Shown here piece by piece: positions 61,016 through 64,000 of a stretch of 64,000 nucleotides of DNA (position 1 is its first letter; each line of letters begins with the position of its first letter). The notes under the pieces are model-generated. The model ran no database searches. It was not told the DNA's origin and was given only the letters and a program-made list of their open reading frames with translations. Location of the stretch: assembly GCA_963836015.1 (NCBI GenBank), contig CAWIIF010000002.1:434001-498000 (forward strand). The letters are read 5' to 3'. Both the position numbers and the translations under genes were made by a program. The stretch comes from CAWCDJ01 sp963836015. Lineage in GTDB: Bacteria; Acidobacteriota; Terriglobia; Bryobacterales; Bryobacteraceae.

Positions 61016-64000
61016 TGCACGTCCTCGCGAAGCGTCATCTCGTCGCCCGGCCAATCGTTTTCCTCCTCGGCGATCTTACGCTCGTGATCGATCGGAGGAT
61101 TCTTGCGCAGCAGGCTGTACACCATGGGGACGACAAATAGCGTCGTGATGGTGGCCAGCACCAGGCCGCCGATCACGGCGCGCCCCAAAGGCGCGTTCTG
61201 CTCACCGCCCTCGCCCATGCCCAGCGACATGGGAAGCATACCGATAATCATCGCGCTGGCGGTCATCAGTACCGGCCGGATCCGCGTGTGGCCGGCCGAC
61301 AATGCCGCGGACCGGGCGTCCATGCCTTCCTCGCGCTGATCGTTGGCGAATACCACCAGCAGGATGCTGTTGGCGGTGGCCACCCCGATACACATGATCG
61401 AACCCATGAGCGACGGCACGCTGAAGGTGGTCTGGGTCAGAAACAGCATCCACACGATGCCCGCCAGCGCTCCCGGCAGCGCCATCAGAATGATGAACGG
61501 GTCGAGCCAGGATTGGAAGTTGACCACCATCAGAAGATAAACCAGGACCACCGCGAAAATCAGGCCCAGGCCCAGGCGGTAGAACGAGCTCTCCATGGTC
61601 GAGATCTGACCGCGAACGTCGATTGTGGTGCCGCGCGGCAGCCTGGCGGACATCTGCTGCACGATCTTTTCCACCTCCCCGCCAACCGCGCCCAGATCGC
61701 GCCGGTCGAGGTTCGCGAAAACGTCGAAGACCGGCTGCACGTTGTAGTGATTCACGATCTCCGGCGCCGCGCCGCGCGAAGTGGCCGCCAGGTTTTCCAA
61801 CAGTTGCGGCCCGCTCGCGACCGAGCCCGGGTTCCCGTAGGCGGCTGACGCCTGGCTCGGCGCCGCGCCCACGAATGCGCTGTTCGCGTTGGCCACGCCC
61901 GCGAGCGACGTCACCGTATTCGTGTTGACGTTGTTCTGCGGGCTGCCGATCGGCGTCCGCATGAGCGCGCTCACCGAATCGACGCGGTACTGCGGGGTCT
62001 GCATCGTCACGAAGTAGCTTACCCCGGTGGTCCAGTCGAGCCACTGGGTCGGCGAGATCTGGCCCGTGCCGCTCAGCGAGATCAGCAGGCTCGTGCTCAC
62101 GTCCCGCTGGGTCAGTCCGACCTGCCCGGCCTTGCTGCGGTCTACGTTGACCCGGATTTCCGGATAATCCACCACCTGGTGTATGTGAACGTCGGCCGCG
62201 CCGGGAATACGCTCGATGCGCCGCTGGATCTCCTGGGCGATCGCGTAATTGGCGCCGGTGTTGCGTCCCACCACCTGGACATCGATGGGCGCCGGCAATC
62301 CGAAATTCAGGATCTGGTTGGTGATGTTGGCTGCCTCGAAGAAGAACACCACGTCGGGGAATTTCTCGTGTAGCTTCTTGCGCAAGAGGTCCGTGTAAGC
62401 GGCGGTCGAGCCGTGCTCCTCGGGGTTGAGCGAGATCAGGATGTCGCCGTCGCTCACGCCCAAAGTGGGGTTGTCGCCGAATGCCAGGTTGAACCCGCCG
62501 TTGGGGATGCCGATGTTCTGGATGATGCTGGCGACTTCCCGCGCCGGAAGAAGCTGCCGGATCTCCGCCTCGATGTCCCCGAAGATCTGTTCGGTCTTCT
62601 CGATGCGCGTACCCGAGGGCGCCCGCGCGTGCAGGCGCATCTGGCCGGAATCGACGGTCGGGAAGAAATCGCTGCCGATCCAGCCGGCCAGCGCCATCGA
62701 CCCGGCAACGAAGAGCCCGAACCCCGCCAGCACCGGGAACCGGTGATCCAGGCACCAGTGCAGCAATCCCGAATAGGATGCCCGCATCAGCTCGAACCGC
62801 CGGTTGAACAGGTAATGCGCGCGCCAGATGAAGCCCTTGCCGCCCTCGGCTTCGCCGTGCTGACCGAGCGCGTACAGCTTGACCTCCGGCTTCAACATGT
62901 AGTGCACCATGGTCGGAATCAGCGTGCGCGAGAGGAAGTACGAAGCCATCATGGCGAACACCACCGCCATCGCCAGCGGCGTAAAAAGATACCTGGCGGC
63001 GCCGGTCAGCAGCAGCACCGGCACGAACACAATGCAGATCGAAAGCGTGGAAACGAAGGCCGGGGCCGCAATCTGCTGCGCGCCGTCGAGCACCGCCCGG
63101 ACCAGCGGCTTGCGCATCGCCATGTTGCGGTGAGTGTTCTCGATTTCAACCGTGGCGTCGTCCACCAGGATGCCGACCGCCAGCGCCAGGCCTCCCAGCG
63201 TCATCACGTTGATCGTCTCTCCGATCAGGCTCATGACGATCAGCGAAACCAGAATCGAGAGCGGGATCGAAATGCAGACGATCACCGTGCTGCGCCAGCT
63301 CCCCAGAAACAGCAGGATCATCAATCCGGTAAGGAACGCCGCGGTGACCGCCTCCTTCACCACGCCGTTGATGGCCGCGCGGACGAACAGCGACTGGTCG
63401 AACAACTCCCGGACGTGCAGCGTGGAAGGGAGCCCGGCCAGAATCCTGGGCATGGCCTTCTTCACGTTGTTGACCACGGTAAGGGTAGACGCCTTGCCGT
63501 TGCGGAGAATGGTCAATAGCGCGCCGCGAGTGCCGTTGGTCTTGACGATGCTGGTCTGAACCGAGTATCCGTCGTGAACCTGCGCCACATCCTTCAAGTA
63601 GACGGTGGCGCCGTTGACTACCTTCACCGGCAGGTCGTTCATGTCCACCAGGCGCAGAGGGCTGCTGTTCAGTTTGACCTGGTAGTCTTTGTCCCCGATC
63701 TTGGCGGTGCCGGCCGGCAGAATCAGGTTCTGGTTGCCCAGGGCGGCCGAGACGTCGGCGGGGGAGAGTCCCCGGGCGAACATCTGCTCGGGATTCAGGT
63801 CGACCATCACATTCCGGAACTTGCCGCCGTAGGGTAGCGGCACGGAGGCGCCTTGGATGGTGGCAAGCTGGGTCCGTATGAAGTTCTGGCCCATGTCGAA
63901 CAGCTCCTGCTCGCTCATCACCGGGCTTTCCAGCCCCAGCTGCAGGATGGGGACGCTCGATGCGTCGTATTTCAAAATGCTGGGAGGGGTTGTGCCGGGA
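61012..64000 (-). CDS. RND efflux pump inner-membrane permease (N-terminus beyond right edge)
   Basis: The frame is open to the right edge, where it reads PGTTPPSILKYDASSVPILQLGL, the region near residue 100 in AcrB-like pumps, so about the first 100 residues are missing. The visible 996 codons include transmembrane helices, the proton-relay helix GGLALAVGILVDDATVEIENTHRNM, two large porter domains and the terminal helices. An Asp in the LVDDATVEIEN motif is kept. An insert rich in Asn/Ala (about 660-700) lies in the second porter region. It leads an operon with adaptor and TolC. The substrate is unknown. Confidence 0.93.
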   Translation of the reverse strand, partial: PGTTPPSILKYDASSVPILQLGLESPVMSEQELFDMGQNFIRTQLATIQGASVPLPYGGKFRNVMVDLNPEQMFARGLSPADVSAALGNQNLILPAGTAKIGDKDYQVKLNSSPLRLVDMNDLPVKVVNGATVYLKDVAQVHDGYSVQTSIVKTNGTRGALLTILRNGKASTLTVVNNVKKAMPRILAGLPSTLHVRELFDQSLFVRAAINGVVKEAVTAAFLTGLMILLFLGSWRSTVIVCISIPLSILVSLIVMSLIGETINVMTLGGLALAVGILVDDATVEIENTHRNMAMRKPLVRAVLDGAQQIAAPAFVSTLSICIVFVPVLLLTGAARYLFTPLAMAVVFAMMASYFLSRTLIPTMVHYMLKPEVKLYALGQHGEAEGGKGFIWRAHYLFNRRFELMRASYSGLLHWCLDHRFPVLAGFGLFVAGSMALAGWIGSDFFPTVDSGQMRLHARAPSGTRIEKTEQIFGDIEAEIRQLLPAREVASIIQNIGIPNGGFNLAFGDNPTLGVSDGDILISLNPEEHGSTAAYTDLLRKKLHEKFPDVVFFFEAANITNQILNFGLPAPIDVQVVGRNTGANYAIAQEIQRRIERIPGAADVHIHQVVDYPEIRVNVDRSKAGQVGLTQRDVSTSLLISLSGTGQISPTQWLDWTTGVSYFVTMQTPQYRVDSVSALMRTPIGSPQNNVNTNTVTSLAGVANANSAFVGAAPSQASAAYGNPGSVASGPQLLENLAATSRGAAPEIVNHYNVQPVFDVFANLDRRDLGAVGGEVEKIVQQMSARLPRGTTIDVRGQISTMESSFYRLGLGLIFAVVLVYLLMVVNFQSWLDPFIILMALPGALAGIVWMLFLTQTTFSVPSLMGSIMCIGVATANSILLVVFANDQREEGMDARSAALSAGHTRIRPVLMTASAMIIGMLPMSLGMGEGGEQNAPLGRAVIGGLVLATITTLFVVPMVYSLLRKNPPIDHERKIAEEENDWPGDEMTLREDVQ

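Overview
The window is high-GC bacterial DNA that most resembles a soil Acidobacteriota genome of the Bryobacterales/Solibacter type. The taxonomic call is inference. It rests on lineage-typical families seen here: three very large MacB/FtsX permeases of the acidobacterial duplicated-orphan-permease (ADOP) type, two adjacent acidobacterial VWFA-related proteins, large TonB receptors with an N-terminal carboxypeptidase-regulatory-like domain, an SBBP beta-propeller protein and many Tat- or Sec-exported enzymes. Genes are tightly packed. No rRNA, tRNA, CRISPR array, prophage or intact insertion sequence was seen.

Layout. 1-4.1 kb: a partial TonB receptor divergent from nikR, a secreted S10 peptidase, a REP-like palindrome and an L,D-transpeptidase. 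4.1-13.3 kb: a long minus-strand run that reads HU, a small membrane ORF, an M50 site-2 protease with CBS domains, an HtrA lipoprotein, pgk, phosphoketolase, a cytidylate-kinase-like protein and a DHA2 exporter. 13.3-19.8 kb: a methyltransferase with a signal peptide, a hybrid histidine kinase, and a TonB receptor/ROK sugar kinase pair. 19.8-24.3 kb: a MarR regulator and a frameshifted pirin sharing a perfect operator-like dyad, an exported protein and a TolC-family protein. 24.3-32.4 kb: a VCBS-repeat protein with an exported NIF3-like protein, an M20 amidohydrolase, a DUF1015 protein, an exported protein-ECF sigma-FecR cassette and a 2-hydroxyacid dehydrogenase. 32.4-38.9 kb: a frameshifted ADOP permease divergent from the VWFA pair. 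38.9-47.3 kb: a membrane histidine kinase, an SDR, a BamD-like lipoprotein, a TPR protein, a CoA-binding protein, a Tat-exported NHL propeller and sugar isomerase, a fructokinase and a beta-barrel protein. 47.4-53.5 kb: an intact ADOP permease tail-to-tail with a decayed one, a matrixin-like metalloprotease and the SBBP protein. 53.6-64 kb: a rhodanese, uxaC, an Flp-type pilin, an unknown protein, a LarA-like protein and an RND-adaptor-TolC efflux operon cut by the right edge.

How the genes may work together. The central-carbon block joins pgk and xfp with two accessory genes whose stop and start codons overlap. Sugar use is represented by the TonB receptor/ROK pair, the exported isomerase plus fructokinase, and uxaC. 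Nickel appears twice: NikR beside a TonB receptor, and a protein of the nickel-pincer LarA superfamily. Envelope quality control (HtrA, M50, L,D-transpeptidase) and efflux (DHA2, RND tripartite pump, two TolC proteins, MacB-like permeases) are prominent.

Three genes carry single-base frame breaks: pirin, ADOP near 33168, and the ADOP remnant. The first two could be real decay or assembly error. The remnant is clearly decayed. I did not find a convincing wholly new system. The best leads are the nikR-TonB receptor intergenic site, the phosphoketolase-kinase-exporter cluster, the MarR-pirin operator, the REP-like palindrome and the two leaders that may fold over start sites.
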